Shown here: one piece after another, positions 6,597 to 17,149 of the stretch
Layout of the letters: every line of letters begins with the position of its first letter
Position numbering within the stretch: position 1 is the stretch's first letter
Origin: Martinezella rhizogenes
GTDB taxonomy: Bacteria; Pseudomonadota; Alphaproteobacteria; Rhizobiales; Rhizobiaceae
Assembly (NCBI RefSeq): GCF_000799715.1
Contig: NZ_JUHG01000014.1
Span: 310,001 to 374,000 of the forward strand
Length of the DNA stretch: 64,000 bases
Reading direction: 5' to 3'
Translations under genes and position numbers: made by a program
The notes under the pieces: model-generated
Seen by the model: only the letters and a program-made list of their open reading frames with translations
What the model was told of the DNA's origin: nothing
The model's database searches: none

Positions 6597-8900
6597 ATGA
6601 GCACTCTGGCAAACCTGCAGGAAAAGCTTGTCGCCGCCGTCACCGACGACCAAACCGGGCCGCGTGAACGGCCGGTCATCGACGCGCCTCGCCTGGACGC
6701 CGATCCGATCGGGATTTTGACGCCAGTTGAACAGGACATATCCGCTCCCCCCTTTTTTTCTCAATGGCTGCAACGCAATTGGCTGAACGGCGGCGGCCTG
6801 CTCGCCGGTGTGGCGCTGCTGTTGGTCGGCTATGCCGGAGGCCTGCTGGCGCTTGCCGGCCTGCTGGGCCTGATGGCCCTGGCAATCGTAGTTGCTGGCG
6901 TCGCTGCGAAGCGGAAGACCGGTCGCAAGACCATAGCCGACGTACCGCCGCTCAGCGAGCACGAGCATGACCGCCTGTGGGAGAGCAATGAGAGCACCAG
7001 CCTGTTCGCCACCATCCATGATGCGCTCGGCGATATCACGGTCACGCGCTGCATCGAGCGCCGCATCATCCATGCCAACGCGACGTTCCGCAGGCTGACC
7101 GGCAAGGCCAACCCGGAGGGCCTGACGCTGGAAGAAGCCGGGCTCGTCTTTCGCGCGGTCACGGCATCGCAGCGCCAGGACGCCGAGATTTCCACGCCGG
7201 AAGGCCCGCGCATCTTTGCCTGGCACGATGTCATGTTTCGCGATCCGGTCTCGGGCAGGCTCAGCATCCAAAGCGTCGCCCGTGACGTGACCGAGGAGCG
7301 GCAGGCCGCGCGCCTGCGCGAGGATGCACGGCTGAAGGCCGAGTACAATAGTGCAGCCAAATCGCGGCTGCTTGCCACCGTCAGCCACGAGATCCGCACG
7401 CCCCTGTCGGGCATTCTCGGCATGAACCATCTGCTGGCTCAGACGCCGCTGACGCTGGAGCAGGCCAATTACCTGACCGGCATCCGCCAGTCCGGCAATG
7501 CGCTGGTACAGCTGGTCGAAGATCTCCTGGATTTCTCGACGATCGAAGTCGGCCGCTTTCAGCTTCGACCGCGCGCCGAGGCGCTGCGGCCGCTGCTCGA
7601 AGGTGTCGTCGAAATGCTCGCCCATCGCGCCCACGAGAAGGGCATCGAGATTGCCGCTACGGTTTCGGCCGATGTTCCCGAGACCATGGAATTCGATCCG
7701 GCCCGGCTGCGTCAGGTCCTGTTCAACGTCATCGGCAATGCCGTGAAGTTCACCCAGGCGGGCGGCGTGCTCATTCGCGCCGGCCTTGATGGCGGCGATC
7801 TGTTGATCTCGGTCAGGGATAGTGGACCGGGCATGACCGGGGAGGAGCAGGCGCGCATCTTCGGCGAGTTCGAACAGGCCGGCAATGTGCTGGACAGAAG
7901 CGCCGGCACGGGGCTCGGGCTTGCGATCTCCGCCCGCATCCTGCGCGAATTCGGTGGCGCGCTGAGCGTCGCCAGCGAGCGGGGCGACGGCAGCGAATTC
8001 ACCATCCGCTTTCCCGTGTCCCTGGTCACTGGTGAGGATGCGCCCGACAGGCGGGACGATCTGCTCAAGAGATCCCGCATCCTGCTGCTGGCGCCGGAAG
8101 GGGCGGCAAGTACGGCGATCGCTCAGACCATCCGCACGCTCGGTGGCCACTGCCGCCTGATCGGTCCGGACGACGTCGGAAACCTTTCCCAATCCGCGCC
8201 CGAGGGCGAAGACGGGCCATTGACGGATCTGATCGTCGATCATCGCATGGCGCCATGGTATTTCCGTGAGGGAAACGAATTGTCTGCCTCCGGCCTGCGC
8301 AAGATCTTCCTCGTCAATCCGGAGGAGCGCAACACGCATCCGCTTGATCTTTTCGACGCCTGGCTGATCCGGCCGCTGCGCGAGCAATCGCTGATCGATG
8401 TTTTGAGCGGCCGCATGCGCGGCATGGAGAAGCGGGATGCCCTGATCGACAATCCGCCCGGTTTCGGTCTGATAACGCCGGAAGCAACGGATATGTCCTT
8501 TAATGTCCTGCTCGGCGAGGACGATCCCGTTAATGCCATGCTGGTGCGTGCCATGCTCGCCAAGGCCGGACACAAGGTTCGCCTCGTCGAGGATTTCACC
8601 GGCCTGCTTGCCCGCATGGAAAAGGGCGAGAACCGGCCCGATATCATCGTCACCGATCTCACCATGCCCGGCGGCGACGGCGTGACGGTGCTTGCGCAAT
8701 TGCGGGCGCAGGAGCGCCGGGCCGGTCTTTCGCCTCTGCCCGTGATCGTGCTGACCGCGGACAGCCGCGACGCCATACGTCGTCAGGTGCTGCTGGCTGG
8801 AGCCGATGCCGTCATTGTCAAGCCGGTCGATCCGCAGCGCCTCATCGGCACGGTGCAAAACCTGTCGAAGATCGCTCTCGAACGCGCCTGGACCGAATAA
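6597..8900 (+). CDS. PAS-containing hybrid histidine kinase/response regulator
   Basis: A 767-residue membrane kinase. Two closely spaced transmembrane helices (about residues 62-102) precede a PAS-like region (about 135-235). A HisKA domain follows with SHEIRTPLSG (phospho-acceptor His264), then an HATPase (FNVIGNAVKFT, DSGPGM, GTGLGLAIS). Next is a degenerate receiver (about 497-615), lacking the acidic pair and with Lys replaced by Arg in LIRPL. A complete C-terminal receiver follows (GEDD near 639, VTDLTMPGGDG with Asp687, Lys in VIVKPVD). The signal is unknown. No cognate regulator is next to it. It lies between lspA and olsB. Confidence 0.9.
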   Translation: MSTLANLQEKLVAAVTDDQTGPRERPVIDAPRLDADPIGILTPVEQDISAPPFFSQWLQRNWLNGGGLLAGVALLLVGYAGGLLALAGLLGLMALAIVVAGVAAKRKTGRKTIADVPPLSEHEHDRLWESNESTSLFATIHDALGDITVTRCIERRIIHANATFRRLTGKANPEGLTLEEAGLVFRAVTASQRQDAEISTPEGPRIFAWHDVMFRDPVSGRLSIQSVARDVTEERQAARLREDARLKAEYNSAAKSRLLATVSHEIRTPLSGILGMNHLLAQTPLTLEQANYLTGIRQSGNALVQLVEDLLDFSTIEVGRFQLRPRAEALRPLLEGVVEMLAHRAHEKGIEIAATVSADVPETMEFDPARLRQVLFNVIGNAVKFTQAGGVLIRAGLDGGDLLISVRDSGPGMTGEEQARIFGEFEQAGNVLDRSAGTGLGLAISARILREFGGALSVASERGDGSEFTIRFPVSLVTGEDAPDRRDDLLKRSRILLLAPEGAASTAIAQTIRTLGGHCRLIGPDDVGNLSQSAPEGEDGPLTDLIVDHRMAPWYFREGNELSASGLRKIFLVNPEERNTHPLDLFDAWLIRPLREQSLIDVLSGRMRGMEKRDALIDNPPGFGLITPEATDMSFNVLLGEDDPVNAMLVRAMLAKAGHKVRLVEDFTGLLARMEKGENRPDIIVTDLTMPGGDGVTVLAQLRAQERRAGLSPLPVIVLTADSRDAIRRQVLLAGADAVIVKPVDPQRLIGTVQNLSKIALERAWTE

Positions 8901-9057
8901 TCTGATTGCGAATCAACGTTTCTCTTCCTTCGCTTATTTAAGTTAAATCTTACCCTAAAGCCGCGTGGCGCTATTCGATGAACGTCCCCGGAAGTTGGGG
9001 ACTTCCCGCTTATTAGATATTTGCAACAGGCACGCTTCTTGCTTTTCGCGAGGCGCC

Positions 9058-9075
9058 ATGTCACTTTCCTGTCGC
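9058..9075 (+). promoter_or_regulatory. putative PHO box (PhoB site) upstream of olsB
   Basis: Two 7-base direct repeats, ATGTCAC and CTGTCGC, are separated by TTTC. This is the 7-4-7 architecture of the PhoB consensus CTGTCAT-N4-CTGTCAT, with 11 of 14 repeat positions matching. It ends 50 bases before the olsB start codon. Ornithine lipids replace phospholipids when phosphate is scarce in Sinorhizobium, so PhoB control of olsB is biologically expected. The call is by eye and not scored with a matrix. Confidence 0.65.
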
Positions 9076-9125
9076 AAGAATTTGCTTTATGGCGCTATAT
9101 CAACCTGCAGAAGGGGGGAGGCGTC

Positions 9126-10004
9126 ATGTCCATCGAAATTTTGAATCGCGAAGCTCAGGGCGAAATGGTTCAGTCTTCAAAGGCGACGATCGCACCGGTT
9201 GCAAGCGATGTGTTCGGTCGCATCGGAAATCTAGAAACCCGCCTTGCTCGCACGGCGCGGGAAATTGACGCCGCTCAGGCCGTTCGCTATCGCGTTTTCG
9301 TCGAGGAGATGAACGCGCAGTTGCCGGCTGACGCCATGCGTCGCCAGCGCGACGTCGATAGCTATGATTCGATCTGCGACCATTTGCTGGTGCTCGACCA
9401 GTCGCTGGAAGGCGATACGGAAGACCAGATCGTCGGCACCTACCGTCTGTTGCGGCAGGAAGTGGCCATGGCGAATGGCGGCTTTTACTCCTCGTCGGAA
9501 TTCGACATCGGCGCGCTTATGGCCCGCCATCCCGACAAGCAGTTCATGGAACTCGGCCGCTCCTGCGTGCTGCCGGCCTATCGCAACAAGCGCACCGTCG
9601 AACTGCTGTGGCAGGGGAACTGGGCCTATGCGGTGAAGCATGGCATGGGCGCCATGTTCGGTTGCGCCTCTTTCCCCGGCGTTCGTCCGGAGCAGCATGC
9701 GCTGGCCCTGTCGTTCCTTTATCACAACGTCGTCGCCAAGGACGAATGGACCGTCGGCGCGTTGCCGTCGCTCGCGCGCACCATGGACCTGATGCCGGTC
9801 GAGGCTATCAATTCCAAGAAGGCGCTGATGGCGCTGCCGCCCTTGATCAAGGGTTACTTGCGCCTCGGCGCCATGGTCGGCTCCGACGCTGTCGTCGACC
9901 ATGCCTTCAACACGACGGACGTGCTGATCGTCCTGCCGATCGCCAGCATTTCGGATCGCTACGTCAACTACTACGGTGCAGCGACCGGCCGGTTCGCGAG
10001 CTGA
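9126..10004 (+). CDS. olsB: L-ornithine N(alpha)-acyltransferase OlsB
   Basis: A 292-residue GNAT-fold acyltransferase. OlsB transfers a 3-hydroxyacyl chain from ACP to ornithine, making lyso-ornithine lipid, the first step to the phosphorus-free ornithine lipids of rhizobial membranes. The signature stretch runs from IDAAQAVRYRVFVEEM (about residue 46) through DHLLVLD and IVGTYRLLRQ to MELGRSCVLPAYRNKR and ELLWQGNWAYA, typical of OlsB/hemolysin-like acyltransferases. The open frame starts at 9021. The ATG at 9126 is chosen because an excellent GGGGGGAGG site precedes it. A PHO box lies 50 bases upstream. The proximity to tme matches the S. meliloti order as I recall it. Confidence 0.88.
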   Translation: MSIEILNREAQGEMVQSSKATIAPVASDVFGRIGNLETRLARTAREIDAAQAVRYRVFVEEMNAQLPADAMRRQRDVDSYDSICDHLLVLDQSLEGDTEDQIVGTYRLLRQEVAMANGGFYSSSEFDIGALMARHPDKQFMELGRSCVLPAYRNKRTVELLWQGNWAYAVKHGMGAMFGCASFPGVRPEQHALALSFLYHNVVAKDEWTVGALPSLARTMDLMPVEAINSKKALMALPPLIKGYLRLGAMVGSDAVVDHAFNTTDVLIVLPIASISDRYVNYYGAATGRFAS

Positions 10005-10041
10005 TCGGCGCAAGCCTCACCCGCTCGGTAACCGCCGAACA

Positions 10042-11451
10042 TCAGGGAATAGCGAAAATATCGATTTCATCCGTGATACCGCGGAGCGAGACGTGATGGG
10101 ACACCGGCTTCAGGTCATGCATCGTCAGGAATTCGGCGGCGCGGGGATTGTCGAGTACCGAGCCGGTCGCGAATATTTCGCGCGATGTCGCCAAATGCTG
10201 CACGCGAGAGGCGATGTTGACCGTCTGTCCAAAATAGTCCTGCCGCTCGTTCAGACTGACCGCGATGCACGGCCCCTCGTGGATTCCGATTTTTAGAAGC
10301 AGGTCGTCGTTGCCGCGTTCGCTATTCAGCGTGATCATGGCCTCTCGCATCCGCATGGCCGCGACCAATGCCCGGTCCGGAGTGGGGAAGGTTGCCATGA
10401 CAGCGTCGCCAATGGTTTTCACGACCGCGCCTGCTTCAGCGCCTACGATCTCGTGCAGGATGCTGAAATGGGTTCTGACCAGATCGAAAGCGGCGAGGTC
10501 GCCGACCCTTTCGTACAGCTCCGTCGAACCGCGCAGGTCGGTGAAGAGAAAGGTGAGGCTGGTGATCTTCAGCCGCTGGTTCACGTCGATCGTATCCGTG
10601 CGATAGATATCGCGGAAGGTCTGGTTGGAGAGCAGTTGCTTGGCGGTCAGGAATGGGCGGCGGCGGCTGAGAAGGGCATGAAGCGCGTCGTTGGCCACGC
10701 AGATTGATGGCAGCGCGCGGACCTCCGTGTGATTCTCCATCAGGATGCGTAGGGGTCCGGGGCGTAGGGTGATGGGTTCGCCGTGCCGATGCAGGCGGTC
10801 GAAGACGAGCGAAACGGTCTGCCGCTCTTTCGACGGCTCGCCTTTGACATCGAGGAATTGCGCCGCGTGGGTAACCGGCTCGAAGATGATGACGAACTCC
10901 GCCGGCAATTGCAGCGATACGACGGCTTTCTCTCCGGCGGGCAGCTCCAGCGACTCTAGTATGAACTCGTCGACCTTCGCCTCATAACCCTCATCTGGAA
11001 GATCGACACCGGAACCCCAATAGATCTGGCGAAAATATTCGAGGGGCGGCAGCTCGTGCGGATTGTGTGCTTCGATGTGGCGCACGCGGGGACTGATGGT
11101 AAAGGTGACCTCGACCATCTCATCGAGCGTCGGCTCATAGCCGGCCGCGCAAAGCGCGCAGCTATAGGTATCGCTCTGTACTGTTTTCAGCGAGGTATTG
11201 GCGTCCAGCACTCCACCGCAACCGGGGCAGAGAACATTCCACGATATCTCGAACAGGCCGAGGCGGGATGCATGCAGGAAGGCATTGATGGTTTGCTCTT
11301 CGTCGAAGTCGTTTTCGGCTGCGAAGGCAAGGGCGTTCACGCGGTTGAGCTTGCGGTCGGGTGCCTCAAGGACGAGCCGCTCGATAGCGTCGACAATATC
11401 TGGCCGCGCTGAATGGCGCAGCACTCCGAACAGGGACCGAGCCTCACTCAT
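10042..11451 (-). CDS. class III adenylate/guanylate cyclase with DUF5939 and zinc-ribbon N-terminus
   Basis: A 469-residue soluble protein. The N-terminal 70 residues form a helical region. A CPGC/CALC zinc ribbon follows (C75, C78, C98, C101), then a beta-rich DUF5939-type sensor region to about residue 300. The C-terminal class III nucleotidyl cyclase domain (about 300-445) has metal Asp motifs FTDLRGS and KTIGDAVMATF and the late DYFGQTVNIASRVQ. It should make cyclic AMP or GMP from the triphosphate; substrate choice is not provable by eye. No transmembrane helix is seen, so the signal is probably intracellular. It converges on olsB and lies downstream of tme, 76 bases away. Confidence 0.87.
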   Translation of the reverse strand: MSEARSLFGVLRHSARPDIVDAIERLVLEAPDRKLNRVNALAFAAENDFDEEQTINAFLHASRLGLFEISWNVLCPGCGGVLDANTSLKTVQSDTYSCALCAAGYEPTLDEMVEVTFTISPRVRHIEAHNPHELPPLEYFRQIYWGSGVDLPDEGYEAKVDEFILESLELPAGEKAVVSLQLPAEFVIIFEPVTHAAQFLDVKGEPSKERQTVSLVFDRLHRHGEPITLRPGPLRILMENHTEVRALPSICVANDALHALLSRRRPFLTAKQLLSNQTFRDIYRTDTIDVNQRLKITSLTFLFTDLRGSTELYERVGDLAAFDLVRTHFSILHEIVGAEAGAVVKTIGDAVMATFPTPDRALVAAMRMREAMITLNSERGNDDLLLKIGIHEGPCIAVSLNERQDYFGQTVNIASRVQHLATSREIFATGSVLDNPRAAEFLTMHDLKPVSHHVSLRGITDEIDIFAIP

Positions 11452-11527
11452 CCATCTATTCTACACCGAATTGAGGCGGCGGCCATCGTCTTTCTTTGAC
11501 CGCCGGCCCTCCGATGTGGGTTCCCGG

Positions 11528-13816
<2,289 letters not shown>

Positions 13817-13928
13817 GTTTCCTCCAAACCTCCTGTGGGCGACCGGTTCCTCTTGCCCGATAGCTGTTGTCTTCTATAGCGGCACGCGGATAGGGTGACA
13901 CCTCATTTTTGGGAAAAACTGCACATCC

Positions 13929-16670
13929 GTGAATGAACGAATAATGACCAGCGTCGATGCTTTCTCGGCCGCCGAGCTTGCCTCGGAGGAAAGTCGTGCC
14001 TCCGCGACTCCGATGATGGAGCAATTTATCGAGATCAAGGCGAACAATCCCGGTTCGCTGTTGTTCTATCGCATGGGCGACTTCTACGAGCTGTTCTTCG
14101 AGGACGCCGTCGATGCCTCGCGGGCGCTTGGCATCACGCTCACCAAGCGCGGCCAGCATATGGGCCAGGATATTCCGATGTGCGGCGTGCCGGTGCATGC
14201 CGCCGATGATTATCTGCAAAAGCTGATCTCGCGGGGCTTCCGCGTTGCCGTCTGTGAGCAGATCGAGGATCCGGCCGAGGCGAAGAAGCGCGGTGGCAAG
14301 TCGGTGGTCCGGCGCGACGTCGTCCGTCTGGTAACGCCGGGGACGATTACCGAAGAAAAGCTGCTTTCGCCCTCGGAATCCAACTATCTGATGGCGCTCA
14401 CCCGCATTCGCGGCGGCACGGAGCCGCAGCTGGCACTCGCCTGGATCGATATCTCGACCGGTGTCTTCCGGTTGGCGGAGACAGAGGCGTCGCGGCTGCT
14501 CGCCGATATCCTGCGCATCGATCCGCGCGAGTTGATCCTGCCGGACACGATGTTCCACGATCCGGATCTGAAGCCGGTTTTCGACGTGCTTGGCCGCGTG
14601 GCGGTGCCGCAGCCGGCGGTCCTCTTCGACAGCGCCAGTGCCGAGGGCCGTATTACCCGCTATTTCGGCGTTTCGACGCTGGATGGTTTCGGCACGTTCA
14701 CCCGCGCCGAGCTTGCCGCCGCTTCGGCAGCGGTTGCCTATGTCGAAAAGACCCAGATCGCCGAGCGGCCGCCGCTTGGAATGCCGGAGCGCGAAAGTGG
14801 CGCCTCGACCCTGTTTATCGATCCAGCCACCCGTGCCAATCTGGAACTGGTGCGCACGCTTTCCGGCGACCGCAATGGTTCCCTTCTGAAGGCCATCGAC
14901 CGCACGGTGACCGGCGGGGGTGCGCGCCTGCTGGCCGAGCGGCTGATGTCGCCGCTCACCGACCCCGCGCGCGTCAACGAAAGGTTGGATTCGATCGGCT
15001 TCCTCGTCGAAGAGCCGTCGCTTTGCAGCGATCTGCGCACGGCGCTGAAACATGTGCCCGACATGCCGCGCGCATTGTCGCGCCTGGCGCTCGACCGTGG
15101 CGGCCCGCGCGATCTCTGGGCGATCCGCCAGGGTCTCGGTGCCGCCGCCGATATAGCCCGTATGCTGGGCTCAGCACTTCTGCCGGAAGAGCTGGAAGCG
15201 GCCCTTGCCGGGCTTCGCTCTCTGCCCGCCGATCTTGAAGCTCTGCTTGCCGAAATGCTCGCCGATGAACTGCCCTTGCTGAAGCGCGACGGCGGTTTCC
15301 TGCGGGAGGGGGCGAATGTCGAGCTGGACGAGGTGCGGGCGCTTCGCGACCAGTCGCGCCGGGTCATCGCCGGGCTGCAACTGCAATATGCCGAGGAAAC
15401 CGGCATCAAGTCGCTGAAGATCAAGCACAACAATGTGCTCGGTTATTTCATCGAGGTCACCGCCGGCAATGCCGGGCCGATGATCGACAGTGCCGAGGCC
15501 AAGGCGCGGTTCATCCACCGCCAGACCATGGCCAATGCCATGCGCTTCACCACGACTGAGCTTGCCGATCTTGAAAGCCGCATCGCCAATGCCGCCGACA
15601 AGGCGCTGACCATCGAGCTGGCAGCCTTCGACCGCATGGTTGCAGCCGTCGTCGCCGAGGCCGAGGCGATCAAGGCCGGCGCCCGCGCACTATCGGTGAT
15701 CGATGTTGCCGCCGGGCTGGCATTGCTGGCAGAGGAGCAGGCCTATTGTCGGCCTGTGGTCGATGCCAGCCGGATGTTCGCCATCGAAGGCGGCCGCCAT
15801 CCGGTGGTCGAGCAGGCGTTGCGCCGGCAGGCGGGCGGTCCCTTCGTCGCCAATAATTGCGACCTGTCACCGACATCAGATGGCAAGGACGGAGCGATCT
15901 GGCTGCTGACCGGCCCGAACATGGGCGGTAAATCGACCTTTCTGCGCCAGAACGCGCTGATCGCCATTCTCGCCCAGATGGGCTCCTTCGTGCCCGCTGC
16001 TTCCGCCCATATCGGCATTGTCGACCGGCTGTTCTCGCGCGTTGGCGCGTCCGACGATCTGGCGCGCGGCCGCTCCACCTTCATGGTCGAAATGGTCGAG
16101 ACTGCGGCGATCCTCAATCAGGCGACCGACCGCTCGCTGGTCATTCTCGACGAGATCGGCCGTGGCACCGCCACGTTCGATGGTCTCTCGATTGCCTGGG
16201 CGTCGGTCGAGCATCTGCATGAGGCCAATCGTTGCCGAGGTCTGTTCGCCACGCATTTCCATGAGCTGACCGTGCTGTCGGAAAAGCTCGAGCGGCTCTC
16301 CAATGCCACCATGCGCGTCAAGGAATGGGACGGCGATGTCATCTTCCTGCATGAGGTCGGGCCGGGTGCGGCCGACCGTTCCTACGGCATCCAGGTGGCG
16401 CGGCTCGCCGGCCTGCCGGCCTCGGTGGTGGCGCGCGCCCGCGACGTTCTGACGCGTCTGGAGGATGCCGACCGCAAGAATCCGGCAAGCCAGCTCATCG
16501 ATGATCTGCCGCTCTTCCAGGTCGCGGTTCGCCGCGAGGAGGCGGGCGGCAAGCGCGGGCCGTCCAAGGTCGAGGAGGCGCTGAAAGTGCTCGATCTTGA
16601 CGATTTGACGCCGCGCGCAGCCCTCGATGCGCTATACGAACTGAAAAAGACCCTGAACAAGGCCGGCTGA
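13929..16670 (+). CDS. mutS: DNA mismatch repair protein MutS
   Basis: A 913-residue MutS. Domain I carries the mismatch-intercalating FxE motif in GDFYELFFEDA (about residues 49-58). The connector, lever and clamp domains follow. The C-terminal ABC ATPase has the Walker A TGPNMGGKST (about 660-670), the signature region ARGRSTFMVEM, Walker B LVILDEIGRGT and the H-loop ATHFHEL. MutS recognises mispairs and recruits MutL. The open frame begins with GTG at 13929. An ATG five codons later (13944) gives a start six residues shorter at most and is a reasonable alternative. Nothing looks degraded. Confidence 0.96.
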   Translation: MNERIMTSVDAFSAAELASEESRASATPMMEQFIEIKANNPGSLLFYRMGDFYELFFEDAVDASRALGITLTKRGQHMGQDIPMCGVPVHAADDYLQKLISRGFRVAVCEQIEDPAEAKKRGGKSVVRRDVVRLVTPGTITEEKLLSPSESNYLMALTRIRGGTEPQLALAWIDISTGVFRLAETEASRLLADILRIDPRELILPDTMFHDPDLKPVFDVLGRVAVPQPAVLFDSASAEGRITRYFGVSTLDGFGTFTRAELAAASAAVAYVEKTQIAERPPLGMPERESGASTLFIDPATRANLELVRTLSGDRNGSLLKAIDRTVTGGGARLLAERLMSPLTDPARVNERLDSIGFLVEEPSLCSDLRTALKHVPDMPRALSRLALDRGGPRDLWAIRQGLGAAADIARMLGSALLPEELEAALAGLRSLPADLEALLAEMLADELPLLKRDGGFLREGANVELDEVRALRDQSRRVIAGLQLQYAEETGIKSLKIKHNNVLGYFIEVTAGNAGPMIDSAEAKARFIHRQTMANAMRFTTTELADLESRIANAADKALTIELAAFDRMVAAVVAEAEAIKAGARALSVIDVAAGLALLAEEQAYCRPVVDASRMFAIEGGRHPVVEQALRRQAGGPFVANNCDLSPTSDGKDGAIWLLTGPNMGGKSTFLRQNALIAILAQMGSFVPAASAHIGIVDRLFSRVGASDDLARGRSTFMVEMVETAAILNQATDRSLVILDEIGRGTATFDGLSIAWASVEHLHEANRCRGLFATHFHELTVLSEKLERLSNATMRVKEWDGDVIFLHEVGPGAADRSYGIQVARLAGLPASVVARARDVLTRLEDADRKNPASQLIDDLPLFQVAVRREEAGGKRGPSKVEEALKVLDLDDLTPRAALDALYELKKTLNKAG

Positions 16671-16697
16671 TAACAGGCGATTTCCAAGGATAATCCG

Positions 16698-16991
16698 ATG
16701 CATATCGAACATCTTCTTGCCGAGGTCCGCGTTCTCGCCGACCGCTTTTCGCCGATTGCGGCGCGCGGCAAGATCTGCGGCGAGGGGGAGGCACCGGACT
16801 GTGAGTCCGACCGTGGGCTTCTCAACATCGCTTTGTCCTGCAGCCGGATTTCCGATATTACATCGGCAATCGCCAAGGCGGGCTATTGGGAATGCGAGCG
16901 CGAAATGGTGACGCAGATTGGTGCCCAATCGCGAAACATATTGCATAGCATAAACGAGTTGAGACGCTCGCTTGTGGTGCCGCAGCCCTAA
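16698..16991 (+). CDS. small hypothetical protein between mutS and glnD
   Basis: A 97-residue protein I do not recognise. It starts at an ATG behind an AAGGA site, 27 bases after the mutS stop, so it is probably cotranscribed with mutS. It is soluble, without signal peptide or membrane helix, and looks mostly helical. It has three Cys (in GKICGEGEAPDCESD and ALSCSRIS) that could bind metal or form a disulphide, and one more in YWECEREM. The C-terminal half (SDITSAIAKAGYWECEREMVTQIGAQ, broken here only for description) reads as two amphipathic helices. Base composition and codon use resemble the neighbours, which supports a real gene. Confidence 0.6.
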   Translation: MHIEHLLAEVRVLADRFSPIAARGKICGEGEAPDCESDRGLLNIALSCSRISDITSAIAKAGYWECEREMVTQIGAQSRNILHSINELRRSLVVPQP

Positions 16992-17149
16992 AACCGCCGA
17001 TTTCTGCGTCGACAGCCGTCATTCTTCGTCAACCTTGACCCGATAGAACTCCCCGAAAGCGCTGGTTCGGGAAATTTGGCTCCAAGCCGGATTATGGGAT
17101 TCGGGCGTAGAATGCCTGTGTCAATCGCCGGGCAAAGAGGCTATAGCGC

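Noticed and set aside
6546..8858. 770-residue open frame on the minus strand
   Set aside because: It is antisense to the hybrid kinase, whose domains are unmistakable; long antisense frames are expected in GC-rich DNA and this one has no recognisable motifs.
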